From: Methylococcaceae bacterium | Lineage (GTDB): Bacteria; Pseudomonadota; Gammaproteobacteria; Methylococcales; Methylococcaceae | NCBI GenBank assembly: GCA_012026715.1 | Contig: VEPB01000473.1 | Location: 1 to 46,265 of the forward strand | DNA length: 46,265 nt | Direction: 5' to 3' | Shown here: positions 26,100-32,742 of the stretch, piece after piece | Position numbering within the stretch: the first letter of the stretch is position 1 | How the letters are laid out: each line of letters starts with the position of its first letter | Position numbers and translations under genes: made by a program | The notes under the pieces: model-generated | Told to the model about the DNA's origin: nothing | What the model saw: only the letters and a program-made list of their open reading frames with translations | Databases searched by the model: none

Positions 26100-26116
26100 T
26101 TGGCCCGGATCTTGGT
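26100..26116 (+). promoter_or_regulatory. Sigma-54 (-24/-12) promoter of nifF
   Basis: TTGGCCCGGATCTTGGT aligns to TTGGCACGNNNNTTGCW with two mismatches and exact spacing: GG at -24 (26102-26103), and GG in place of GC at -12 (26114-26115). With the NifA palindrome upstream it forms a normal nif promoter arrangement. Transcription would start near 26127, 60 bases before the nifF ATG. Confidence 0.6.
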
Positions 26117-26186
26117 TAGTCAGAAGCAAAAGGCGCCCCCAGCGGGGCAACTGATGCTTTCTTCCACAGCCATCGAGGTTAACAAC

Positions 26187-26723
26187 ATGGGGAAAATCGG
26201 CATATTTTTCGGCAGTGATACCGGCAACACCCGTCGCGTCGCCAAGTCCATCGCCAAAAAGCTGGGGGACGACGCCGCCGATCCGGTCAACGTCAACAAG
26301 GCCAGCGTCGACGATGTGTTGAGCTACGGCGCCCTGATCCTGGGCACCCCCACCCTGGGAGACGGCGAACTACCGGGACTGACCTCCGGTGCCCAGGCGG
26401 AAAGCTGGGAAGAGTTTCTGCCCCAGCTGAAAGGCAAGGACTTCTCGGGCAAGGTGGTGGCCATCTTCGGCTTGGGCGACCAGGAAGGCTACGGGCATGA
26501 ATTCGTCGACGCCATGATCGAAATCTACGAAGTGGTCAAGGCAGGCGGCGCGACCGTCGTCGGTTCCTGGTCCACCGACGGCTACACCTTCGAAAAATCC
26601 AAGGCCATCGTCGACGGCGATTTCGTCGGCTTGGTCATCGACCACGACAACCAGAAGGAACTGACGGAAGAGCGGGTGGATGCCTGGCTCGACCAGATCA
26701 AATCCGATTTACTGGCTGCTTAA
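26187..26723 (+). CDS. nifF: Nif-type flavodoxin
   Basis: FMN flavodoxin that carries electrons to nitrogenase Fe protein. 178 residues, long-chain type. The phosphate-binding loop GSDTGNTRRVAKSI is near residues 9-22; flavin-flanking segments are TPTLGDGELPG and FGLGDQEGYGHEF. The ATG at 26187 is preceded by GAGG and gives the family N-terminus (MGKIGIFFGSDTG); the frame is open to 26100 without homology. It is followed 24 bases later by the Nif11 gene, and the NifA/sigma-54 elements upstream indicate induction under nitrogen-fixing conditions. Confidence 0.93.
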   Translation: MGKIGIFFGSDTGNTRRVAKSIAKKLGDDAADPVNVNKASVDDVLSYGALILGTPTLGDGELPGLTSGAQAESWEEFLPQLKGKDFSGKVVAIFGLGDQEGYGHEFVDAMIEIYEVVKAGGATVVGSWSTDGYTFEKSKAIVDGDFVGLVIDHDNQKELTEERVDAWLDQIKSDLLAA

Positions 26724-26747
26724 CCGAAACCGGAGAACCTAGCAATT

Positions 26748-26966
26748 ATGGCGATTCAAACCATCAAGGCCTTCTCAGAAAAGGCCAAGACCGACGCCGA
26801 CCTGGGCGCCAAGCTGAAGGAGTGCCTGAAGATCCGCGAACTGCTCACCGTCGCCAGGGAGGCAGGCTTCGACATCGACGAAGTCGAGCTCTATCCGCCC
26901 AATGAGCCGCAATTCACCGAGGACCAGTTGTCCGAGAAATTGGTCAAGGCGTTGCTGCGCGCCTAA
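26748..26966 (+). CDS. Nif11-domain protein
   Basis: A 72-residue protein matching the Nif11 domain: helix TIKAFSEKAKTDADLGAKLK, then IRELLTVAREAGFDIDEVEL. The family was first noted as small ORFs in nif clusters and later as leader-peptide domains of some ribosomally made peptides. Here no double-Gly cleavage site or core peptide follows, so it is the nif-cluster type of unknown role. It shares the nifF transcript, and a terminator-like hairpin lies 11 bases beyond the stop. Confidence 0.85.
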   Translation: MAIQTIKAFSEKAKTDADLGAKLKECLKIRELLTVAREAGFDIDEVELYPPNEPQFTEDQLSEKLVKALLRA

Positions 26967-26977
26967 TCCTTGCGTCC

Positions 26978-27000
26978 GGGCCTGCGGCGCTGGCAGGCCC
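26978..27000 (+). terminator. Hairpin terminator after the Nif11 gene
   Basis: GGGCCTGC pairs with GCAGGCCC over an 8-bp stem with a 7-base loop, followed by the pyrimidine-rich CTTCCTT. It probably ends or attenuates the nifF-Nif11 transcript before the next small gene. Confidence 0.6.
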
Positions 27001-27024
27001 CTTCCTTGCCCACCCCATTGTCCC

Positions 27025-27327
27025 ATGTCCGAGATTTCCGGCGACTGCCGTTATTTCCTAACCTACACTGGCGTCAAGCTGCCGTTCAAGCTCTCTTCGC
27101 CGCTGCAACCTACCCAGATCGAAAACCGCAATACCTATTTCCGGGGCTACTTCGACGGCACCGACCGGCTGATCGCCCTGCAGAAGATGGTGTATGGCGA
27201 AATCGAACTGGAGCATCGCTACCGGTTTGATGATGCCGGAACCCTGCGGCGCGCGGAAATCACCGATTGTGACGGTGAACTGACGATTCTTGAGTTCGAC
27301 GAATCGGGCCAGCCGGTCTCCGGCTAA
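27025..27327 (+). CDS. Small nif-cluster protein (DUF6156-like)
   Basis: A 100-residue soluble protein, mostly strand-forming, beginning MSEISGDCRYFLTYTGVKLP and containing NRNTYFRGYFDGTDRLIALQ and MVYGEIELEHRYRFDD. I believe it belongs to a small uncharacterised family found next to nif genes (DUF6156), but that name is from memory and of moderate certainty. It carries no metal-binding motif. It lies between the Nif11 terminator and a second hairpin before nifB. No clear ribosome binding site precedes the ATG. Confidence 0.7.
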   Translation: MSEISGDCRYFLTYTGVKLPFKLSSPLQPTQIENRNTYFRGYFDGTDRLIALQKMVYGEIELEHRYRFDDAGTLRRAEITDCDGELTILEFDESGQPVSG

Positions 27328-27340
27328 TTGCAACGGCAAG

Positions 27341-27367
27341 GGCTTGGGCCTATCGATGGCCCAAGCC
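27341..27367 (+). terminator. Perfect 10-bp hairpin upstream of nifB
   Basis: GGCTTGGGCC and GGCCCAAGCC flank the loop TATCGAT, 13 bases after the preceding stop codon. There is no T-run, but the stem is strong and isolates the nifB promoter region. A smaller inverted repeat, GTACC-AATC-GGTAC, follows at 27406-27419 and is unexplained. The 311-base gap 27328-27638 otherwise holds the nifB control sites. Confidence 0.55.
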
Positions 27368-27490
27368 GGCCCCGCGCTTCCTGTCTTACCAAATCGTACC
27401 TCTGTGTACCAATCGGTACGGTCGCTTCAGCCGCAGCGTCCAATCGAAGCAATTCCATCGCTACTTCAAGGTTTTAGAGCCCCGCCTGGG

Positions 27491-27506
27491 TGTCGGGCAG
27501 ACGACA
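27491..27506. promoter_or_regulatory. NifA upstream activator site 1 for nifB
   Basis: TGTCGGGCAGACGACA fits TGT-N10-ACA exactly. It lies 74 bases before the -24 element of nifB. Confidence 0.7.
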
Positions 27507-27519
27507 AAGCCGAAAGCGA

Positions 27520-27535
27520 TGTCACGTTTACAACA
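27520..27535. promoter_or_regulatory. NifA upstream activator site 2 for nifB
   Basis: TGTCACGTTTACAACA fits TGT-N10-ACA exactly and begins 29 bases after site 1, nearly three helical turns, so the two sites are close to the same DNA face. Confidence 0.65.
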
Positions 27536-27579
27536 GCCCGACAACCAAGACTTCTTCGATAACTCAATACCTTATGGCG

Positions 27580-27595
27580 TGGCACACATGCTGCT
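27580..27595 (+). promoter_or_regulatory. Sigma-54 (-24/-12) promoter of nifB
   Basis: TGGCACACATGCTGCT has the GG (27581-27582) and GC (27593-27594) ten bases apart as required, and an intact TGGCAC. Transcription would start near 27606, leaving a leader of about 33 bases with GAGG before the nifB ATG at 27639. Confidence 0.75.
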
Positions 27596-27638
27596 ATCCA
27601 GCACAGTGAGAAACCCAATACCAGCGAGGTTGCCCATC

Positions 27639-29129
27639 ATGGAATTGCCCGTCTTGAATGCCCATCAGCCCGCAGCGGCGAAAGGGGGCTGCAGCGCCTC
27701 CTCCTGCGGCTCCACCGACGACCAGGTCAACCAACTCCCGGACCACATCCGCGAGAAGGTGCAGAACCACCCCTGTTATTCCGAGGACGCCCACCACTAT
27801 TTTGCGCGGATGCACGTGGCGGTGGCCCCGGCCTGCAACATCCAGTGCCACTACTGCAACCGCAAATACGATTGCGCCAACGAATCCCGACCCGGCGTGG
27901 TTTCGGAACTGCTGACACCGGAACAGGCGGTGAAGAAGACCATGGCGGTGGCCGCCACCATCCCGCAGATGACCGTGCTGGGCATCGCCGGCCCCGGCGA
28001 CCCCCTCGCCAACCCGGAACGCACCTTCGCCACCTTCCGCATGCTCACCGAGCAGGCGCCCGACATCAAGCTGTGCGTGTCCACCAACGGCCTGTCCCTG
28101 CCCGAATCGGTGGAAGAGCTGTCCAAGGCCAACATCGACCACGTCACCATCACCATCAACACCGTGGACGCCGAGATCGGCGCCCAGATCTATCCCTGGA
28201 TCTTCTGGAAGAACCGCCGCATCAAGGGCAAGAAAGGCGCCCAGATCCTCATCGACCAGCAGCAGAAGGGGCTGGAGATGCTGGTGGCGAAGGGCATCCT
28301 GGTCAAGGTCAATTCCGTGATGATCCCCGGCATCAACGACCAGCACCTGGCGGAAGTCAGCAAGATCGTCAAGTCCAAGGGCGCCTTTCTGCACAACGTC
28401 ATGCCGCTGATCGCCGAAGCCGAGCACGGCACCTTCTACGGGGTCATGGGACAGCGCGGTCCCAGTCCGGACGAGTTGATGGACCTGCAGGAAGCTTGCT
28501 CCGGCGACATGAACATGATGCGCCACTGCCGCCAGTGCCGTGCCGACGCGGTGGGCCTTCTGGGCGAAGACCGCGGCTCCGAGTTCACCCTGGACAAGAT
28601 CGACGCCATGGAAATCGACTACGCCGCCGCCATGGAAATGCGCAAGCAGGTGCACGAAGGCATCCTCTCCGACATGGAGGAAAAGCGCGCAGCCCAGGCT
28701 GCCAAGTCCAAGCCCAAGGTTCCCGCGGGCACCCGCCCGGTGCTGATGGCCGTCGCCACCACCGGCCAGAGCCTGATCAACCAGCACTTTGGCCACGCCA
28801 AGGAGTTCCAGATCTACCAGGCGTCGCCGGAAGGCGTGAAGTTCATGAGCCATCGCAAGACCGATCAATACTGCTCCGGCGATTCCACCTGCGGCGAGGC
28901 TGAATCGGCGCTGGCGCGCACCATCCGCTCCCTGGAGGGCTGCGAGGCGGTGCTGTGTTCCAAGATCGGCTACGAGCCCTGGGACCTGCTGGAACAGGCC
29001 GGCATCATGCCCAATGGCGAGCACGCCATGGAGAACATCGAGGATGCTGTGATGGCGGTCTACCTGGAAATGCTGGCGGCCGGCAAGCTGGCCGAAGAGC
29101 CGGAAAAGAAACAGCGGGCAAATGCGTGA
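27639..29129 (+). CDS. nifB: Nitrogenase FeMo-cofactor biosynthesis protein NifB
   Basis: Radical SAM enzyme that builds NifB-co, the Fe-S-carbide core of FeMo-co. 496 residues. The SAM-cluster cysteines are C66, C70 and C73 (ACNIQCHYCN); further cysteines near the N-terminus (C18, C23) and in CRQCRAD belong to auxiliary cluster or conserved sites. From about residue 370 there is a NifX-like C-terminal domain (RPVLMAVATTGQSLINQHFG), as in Azotobacter NifB. The frame opens earlier, but ATG 27639 has GAGG and the family N-terminus and lies downstream of the sigma-54 start. The downstream ferredoxin, ArsC-like and flavodiiron genes follow in the same direction. Confidence 0.97.
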   Translation: MELPVLNAHQPAAAKGGCSASSCGSTDDQVNQLPDHIREKVQNHPCYSEDAHHYFARMHVAVAPACNIQCHYCNRKYDCANESRPGVVSELLTPEQAVKKTMAVAATIPQMTVLGIAGPGDPLANPERTFATFRMLTEQAPDIKLCVSTNGLSLPESVEELSKANIDHVTITINTVDAEIGAQIYPWIFWKNRRIKGKKGAQILIDQQQKGLEMLVAKGILVKVNSVMIPGINDQHLAEVSKIVKSKGAFLHNVMPLIAEAEHGTFYGVMGQRGPSPDELMDLQEACSGDMNMMRHCRQCRADAVGLLGEDRGSEFTLDKIDAMEIDYAAAMEMRKQVHEGILSDMEEKRAAQAAKSKPKVPAGTRPVLMAVATTGQSLINQHFGHAKEFQIYQASPEGVKFMSHRKTDQYCSGDSTCGEAESALARTIRSLEGCEAVLCSKIGYEPWDLLEQAGIMPNGEHAMENIEDAVMAVYLEMLAAGKLAEEPEKKQRANA

Positions 29130-29135
29130 CCGTAA

Positions 29136-29204
29136 GGCGGGTTCGGCGTCAGCCAACCCGCCAAACCAACGCCAAATGGTGGGTTACGGCTTCGCCTAAC
29201 CTAC
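29136..29204. repeat. Two tandem hairpins between nifB and fdxN
   Basis: Hairpin 1: GGCGGGTT (29136-29143) pairs with AACCCGCC (29155-29162), with an inner GGC/GCC. Hairpin 2: GTGGGTTA (29179-29186) pairs with TAACCTAC (29197-29204) allowing one G-U. Both share a GGGTT...AACC core, the look of a dispersed intergenic palindrome. They could stabilise or attenuate the nifB transcript. Confidence 0.55.
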
Positions 29205-29231
29205 CCTACATTGTTTCGATAGGGTGTCCTT

Positions 29232-29510
29232 ATGGCTCTGAAAATCATCGAATCCTGCGTCAACTGCTGGGCCTGCCTGCCGGTGTGTCCCACCGAGGCG
29301 ATCTATGAGGCCAAGCCGCACTTTCTCATCGACGCCAAGAAGTGCACCGAATGCGAGGGCTCCTTCGCCGACTCCCAGTGCGCCAGCATCTGCCCCATCG
29401 AGGGTGCGATCCTGAACAGCCTGGGCGAGGCCATGAACCCGCCGGGCTCACTCACCGGCATCCCGCCGGAGCGGATGGCCCAGGCCATGGCGGAACTGGC
29501 CGCCCACTAG
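29232..29510 (+). CDS. fdxN: 2[4Fe-4S] ferredoxin of the nif cluster
   Basis: A 92-residue ferredoxin with two cluster motifs: C9, C12, C15, C19 (CVNCWACLPVCP) and C38, C41, C50, C54, where eight residues separate the second and third cysteine as in FdxN-type proteins. FdxN supplies electrons to NifB or the nitrogenase system in other diazotrophs. It follows nifB after a spacer with two hairpins, and the nitrogenase-associated gene begins four bases after its stop. Cytoplasmic. Confidence 0.9.
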   Translation: MALKIIESCVNCWACLPVCPTEAIYEAKPHFLIDAKKCTECEGSFADSQCASICPIEGAILNSLGEAMNPPGSLTGIPPERMAQAMAELAAH

Positions 29511-29513
29511 CCC

Positions 29514-29948
29514 ATGGCCGAAGTGGATTTCTGGGAAAAGCCCGGCTGCATCAACAACACGCGGCAAAAGCAGCTGCTGCGCGACGCCGGGCACGTTCTC
29601 CACGAACACGATCTGCTGACCGAATCCTGGGAAGCGGAGCGGCTGCGCTCATTCTTCGGCGAACTGCCGGTAGCCGACTGGTTCAATCGCAGCGCACCCG
29701 CCGTCAAGAACGGCAGCGTGATCCCGGAGCGGCTGACCGAAGCCGAAGCCCTGCGGCTGATGCTGCAAGATCCCCTGCTCGTCCGTCGCCCGCTGATGCA
29801 GGTGGGCAGTCAACGCCAGGTCGGATTCGAAGCGGCGGCGGTTGACCTCTGGATCGGGCTCACACCCAAGGCGGCATCGAGCGATGCCGACCTGGAATCC
29901 TGTCCGCGCTCGCACCAGGGCAAAGCGGCGACGGGAGGGTGCGCTTGA
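29514..29948 (+). CDS. Nitrogenase-associated ArsC-like protein
   Basis: A 144-residue thioredoxin-fold protein of the ArsC/Spx superfamily, the nif-linked subgroup (nitrogenase-associated protein). FWEKPGCINNTRQKQLL at the N-terminus puts the lone Cys at position 12 with an Arg five residues later, in the ArsC-like active-site position. The middle has LRSFFGELPVADWFNRSAP, also typical. The function of this subgroup is not established. It begins four bases after the ferredoxin gene and overlaps the flavodiiron gene, so it is part of the nifB operon. Confidence 0.86.
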   Translation: MAEVDFWEKPGCINNTRQKQLLRDAGHVLHEHDLLTESWEAERLRSFFGELPVADWFNRSAPAVKNGSVIPERLTEAEALRLMLQDPLLVRRPLMQVGSQRQVGFEAAAVDLWIGLTPKAASSDADLESCPRSHQGKAATGGCA

Positions 29949-31243
29949 GCGCCGCCCGTATCGTTCAGGCTGTCGCCCAGCGCGAAGCCATCCCGCTGTC
30001 GCCGCGGGTCCACTGGGTGGGCGCGCTCGATCCGGGTTTACGCAGCTTCGACATCATCCTCAAGACCGCCAACGGCACCAGCTACAACGCATACGTGGTG
30101 CGCGGCAGCCATGGCGTTGCCGTGGTGGACACGGTTAAACGGGAGTTTTCGGCCGACTTCTTTGCCCGCCTGGAACAGGTCGCCGAGTACGACGAAATCA
30201 AGGCCATCGTCCTCAACCATCTGGAACCCGACCATACCGGAGCGTTGCCGGAGCTGATGGAACGGGCGCCCAATGCTCAGTTGTACATTTCCAACAAGGC
30301 CCAGATGATGCTCAAGGCCTTGTTGAAGCGGGAGAACCTCGCTTTCACGACGGTTGACACCGGCGACCGCATCGACCTCGGCGACCGCAGCCTCCGCTTT
30401 CTCCACACGCCTTACCTGCACTGGCCGGACACCCAATGCGCCTATCTGGCGGAAGAACAGATCCTGTTTTCGGGTGACGTGTTCGGCTGCCATTTCTGCG
30501 ATGCGCGGTTGTTCAACGACTTTACCGGCGATTTCCGGTTTTCCTTCGAATACTACTATGCCCACATCATGCGGCCCTTCCGCGACTTCGTGGTGCGCGC
30601 GCTGGATTTGATCGAACCGTTGCCGCTGGGGCTGATCGCTCCGGCCCACGGCCCGATCCTGCGCGACCGACCCTCCGATTATGTGAAGCGCTACCGGGAG
30701 CTGGCCTCACCGCGGCTGAAGCGGGAGATCCACCCCGGCGAGAAGACCCTGCTGGTCTTCTACATCAGTTCTTACGGCAACACGGCCCGCATGGCCGAAG
30801 CGATCCATTCCGCGGCTCAGGAAATCTCCGGGGTGCGGGCTTCGCTTTACGACCTGGAAGGTGGCGACACCGAGACCTTCGCCGACTTGCTGGAAGAAGC
30901 CGACGCCATTGTGCTGGGTTCGCCCACCATCAACGGCGACGCCGTCAAACCCATCTGGGACCTGCTGTCCTCCCTCACCGTGATCGACATGAAAGGCAAG
31001 CTGGGGGCGGCATTCGGCTCCTACGGCTGGAGTGGCGAGGCGGTGCGGATGATCGAGGACCGGCTCCGTGGGCTGAAGCTACGTGTTCCCCTGCAAGGAG
31101 TACGGGTCAAGCTCATCCCGACACCTGAGGAAATCCTCCAGTGCCACGCCTTCGGGCGAGCACTGGGAGAAGAACTGATGGGGCGCCGCGAGGCGCGGGT
31201 GATCGACATGTCCGACCTGTTAACTTCCCAATACTCAGCTTAA
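29945..31243 (+). CDS. Flavodiiron protein (FprA-type oxygen/NO reductase)
   Basis: Cytoplasmic enzyme reducing O2 to water or NO to N2O. About 432 residues: an N-terminal metallo-beta-lactamase-like domain with complete di-iron ligands (NHLEPDH: H92, E94, D96, H97; H159 in YLHWPD; D178 in FSGDVF; H235 in APAHGP) and a C-terminal flavodoxin domain (FYISSYGNTARMAEA). Two starts are possible: GTG 29939, or TTG 29945, which is better placed behind GGGAGG and overlaps the previous stop (TTGA). There is no rubredoxin domain, so an external donor is needed; the ferredoxins nearby are candidates. In a nif operon a role in scavenging O2 around nitrogenase is a reasonable inference. Confidence 0.9.
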   Translation: MSAARIVQAVAQREAIPLSPRVHWVGALDPGLRSFDIILKTANGTSYNAYVVRGSHGVAVVDTVKREFSADFFARLEQVAEYDEIKAIVLNHLEPDHTGALPELMERAPNAQLYISNKAQMMLKALLKRENLAFTTVDTGDRIDLGDRSLRFLHTPYLHWPDTQCAYLAEEQILFSGDVFGCHFCDARLFNDFTGDFRFSFEYYYAHIMRPFRDFVVRALDLIEPLPLGLIAPAHGPILRDRPSDYVKRYRELASPRLKREIHPGEKTLLVFYISSYGNTARMAEAIHSAAQEISGVRASLYDLEGGDTETFADLLEEADAIVLGSPTINGDAVKPIWDLLSSLTVIDMKGKLGAAFGSYGWSGEAVRMIEDRLRGLKLRVPLQGVRVKLIPTPEEILQCHAFGRALGEELMGRREARVIDMSDLLTSQYSA

Positions 31244-31256
31244 AGAGGAGAACTCC

Positions 31257-31544
31257 ATGGCCAAGGCCACCATCACCTTCGAAGACATCAATGTCACCGT
31301 CACTGTACCGGCGGGAACCCGGGTCATCGAAATTTCCGAAAAAGTCGGCTCCGGCATTACCTATGGCTGCCGGGAAGGGGACTGCGGAACCTGCATGATG
31401 AAAGTCAGCGAGGGCTGGAACAACCTGACCGAACCGTCGGTGCTGGAAGACAAGATCCTGCGGGAAAACTACGCCGGCAAGCACAACCGGCTCGCCTGCC
31501 AGGCTCAGGTGCTGGGCGGCAGCGTATCAGTGCGGCCGGCATAA
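31257..31544 (+). CDS. [2Fe-2S] plant-type ferredoxin
   Basis: A 95-residue ferredoxin with cluster ligands C38, C43, C46 (GCREGDCGTC) and C81 (RLACQAQ). AAAGAGGAG lies directly before the ATG. It follows the flavodiiron gene by 13 bases and could be its electron donor, or serve nitrogenase. Similar small [2Fe-2S] ferredoxins occur in nif clusters of Azotobacter-like organisms. Confidence 0.9.
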   Translation: MAKATITFEDINVTVTVPAGTRVIEISEKVGSGITYGCREGDCGTCMMKVSEGWNNLTEPSVLEDKILRENYAGKHNRLACQAQVLGGSVSVRPA

Positions 31545-31595
31545 CGAACTTAGATTGGGACGACGGTTCTTCCGTCAGCCCACCGTCACAAACAA

Positions 31596-31621
31596 GGCGG
31601 GTTGCCCTTAGGGCATCCGCC
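31596..31621 (+). repeat. Hairpin between the two [2Fe-2S] ferredoxin genes
   Basis: GGCGGGTTGCCC and GGGCATCCGCC form a bulged stem around TTA, with the same GGCGGGTT start as the hairpin after nifB. It may be an attenuator that lowers expression of the distal genes, or a copy of the same dispersed palindrome. No T-run follows. Confidence 0.5.
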
Positions 31622-31648
31622 CCACGAGAAATCCACGGAGATTCAGCA

Positions 31649-31999
31649 ATGGCTTTAATCACTTTCAGCAATCCGGAGTACAAGGACAAAACCCTCTACG
31701 CAGTGGCCGGCAGCCACACCCAAACCCTGCTCAAGCTGGCCCTGGAAAACAAGATTCCGATCCAGTTCAATTGTCAGGACGGGGAGTGCGGCACCTGCGC
31801 GGTGCGGGTCAGCGGCCTCAATGACAAGAAGCAACGGATGGGCGGTGCCCTCACCGACAAGGAACGCATCGTGCTCACGGAGTTGGGAAAGATCTCCAAG
31901 GAAGAACTCGACAATGCCTACGTCAGCGATCTGCCGCCCCAATGGCGTCTGGCCTGCCAGATGATCGTGCGCGACGAAGACATCCTGGTCGAGTACTGA
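31649..31999 (+). CDS. FeSII-like (Shethna) protective [2Fe-2S] ferredoxin
   Basis: A 116-residue ferredoxin with ligands C42, C47, C50 (NCQDGECGTC) and C103 (RLACQMI). It differs from ordinary plant-type ferredoxins by the insert GALTDKERIVLTELGKISKEE before the last cysteine and the end DLPPQWRLACQ, MIVRDEDILVEY. That layout matches, from memory, the Azotobacter Shethna protein II (FeSII), which binds oxidised nitrogenase and protects it from O2. The nif setting and a neighbouring flavodiiron gene agree. An electron-transfer role for nitrogenase is the alternative. Confidence 0.8.
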   Translation: MALITFSNPEYKDKTLYAVAGSHTQTLLKLALENKIPIQFNCQDGECGTCAVRVSGLNDKKQRMGGALTDKERIVLTELGKISKEELDNAYVSDLPPQWRLACQMIVRDEDILVEY

Positions 32000-32005
32000 T
32001 CCGCC

Positions 32006-32590
32006 ATGAACGCCGTGCTCAAGTCCTTCCAGCCGACCCGCGAACAGGTCTACCAGCGCCTGCGGGCGCTGGTGCCGGCGGACTCGCCCAACGGCGAATG
32101 GCTGGCTCGCCTGCTGGCGAGTTGGAGCTTGGGGTTAGGCGCCCTGCCGGACCATCTGGGGCTGGAACCCGCGGCTTTCGAATCCTTGCTGGCACACTGC
32201 TTCGCCGGCATCGGGCTCGACGGCCGCGCGCCCTCCGGCCGCACGGCGGACTTCAACCGCATGCTGGAAAAACAGGAGCTCACGGACTACCTGCTTCACC
32301 ACGCGGCCCGCCCGGATCACCCGGAAACCCCGTGGATCGCGGGCATCCTGGTTGCCGGCTGCCTGGGCGAGGACCACCTGTGGCAGGACCTGGGGCTGTG
32401 GGCCCGATCCGATCTCAGCGCCCTGATCGCCTGCAATTTTCCGTCCCTGGCCGCACGCAACGACCGGGACATGAAGTGGAAGAAATTCCTCTACAAACAG
32501 CTGTGCGAAGCGGAAGGCATCTATGTCTGCCGCGCGCCCTCCTGCGACGTGTGTATCGACTACCCCAAATGCTTCGGACCGGAGGATTAG
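32006..32590 (+). CDS. nifQ: Nitrogen fixation protein NifQ
   Basis: Carries a Mo-Fe-S cluster and delivers molybdenum for FeMo-co synthesis. 194 residues; the diagnostic C-terminal motif C-x4-C-x2-C-x5-C is complete (C175, C180, C183, C189), with WKKFLYKQLCEAEGIYVC just before it. It follows the FeSII-like gene by six bases and precedes a tiny membrane-protein gene by two, so it lies inside the same operon. Confidence 0.94.
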   Translation: MNAVLKSFQPTREQVYQRLRALVPADSPNGEWLARLLASWSLGLGALPDHLGLEPAAFESLLAHCFAGIGLDGRAPSGRTADFNRMLEKQELTDYLLHHAARPDHPETPWIAGILVAGCLGEDHLWQDLGLWARSDLSALIACNFPSLAARNDRDMKWKKFLYKQLCEAEGIYVCRAPSCDVCIDYPKCFGPED

Positions 32591-32592
32591 CC

Positions 32593-32742
32593 ATGTTCAT
32601 CGACACGATCGGATTGGAAATTTCCCTGCTGGCCGCCACGGGACTATTGGCCTCCGCACTGTTCCGGCTCTATCTGGCCGCCGGCGTCCAAGCGCGGCGG
32701 CAGCCGGTCCCCATTCACCTCAAGAGAAGTGCACGCTCATGA
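32593..32742 (+). CDS. 49-residue single-pass membrane protein
   Basis: Short gene with GGAGG eight bases before its ATG. The protein has one membrane helix (about residues 7-29, LEISLLAATGLLASALFRLY) followed by a basic tail, so it is probably inserted with the C-terminus in the cytoplasm. It sits two bases after nifQ, and its stop overlaps the start of the SIR2-like gene (ATGA). The tight coupling on both sides is the main evidence. No family recognised. Confidence 0.65.
   Translation: MFIDTIGLEISLLAATGLLASALFRLYLAAGVQARRQPVPIHLKRSARS

Noticed and set aside
26748..26966. Nif11 protein as precursor of a modified peptide
   Set aside because: No double-glycine cleavage site, Cys/Ser/Thr-rich core or modifying enzyme follows.
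27594..29156. 520-codon open frame antisense to nifB
   Set aside because: Lies wholly opposite a certain nifB; its His/Gly/Val-rich content is the reverse reading of high-GC codons and shows no domain.
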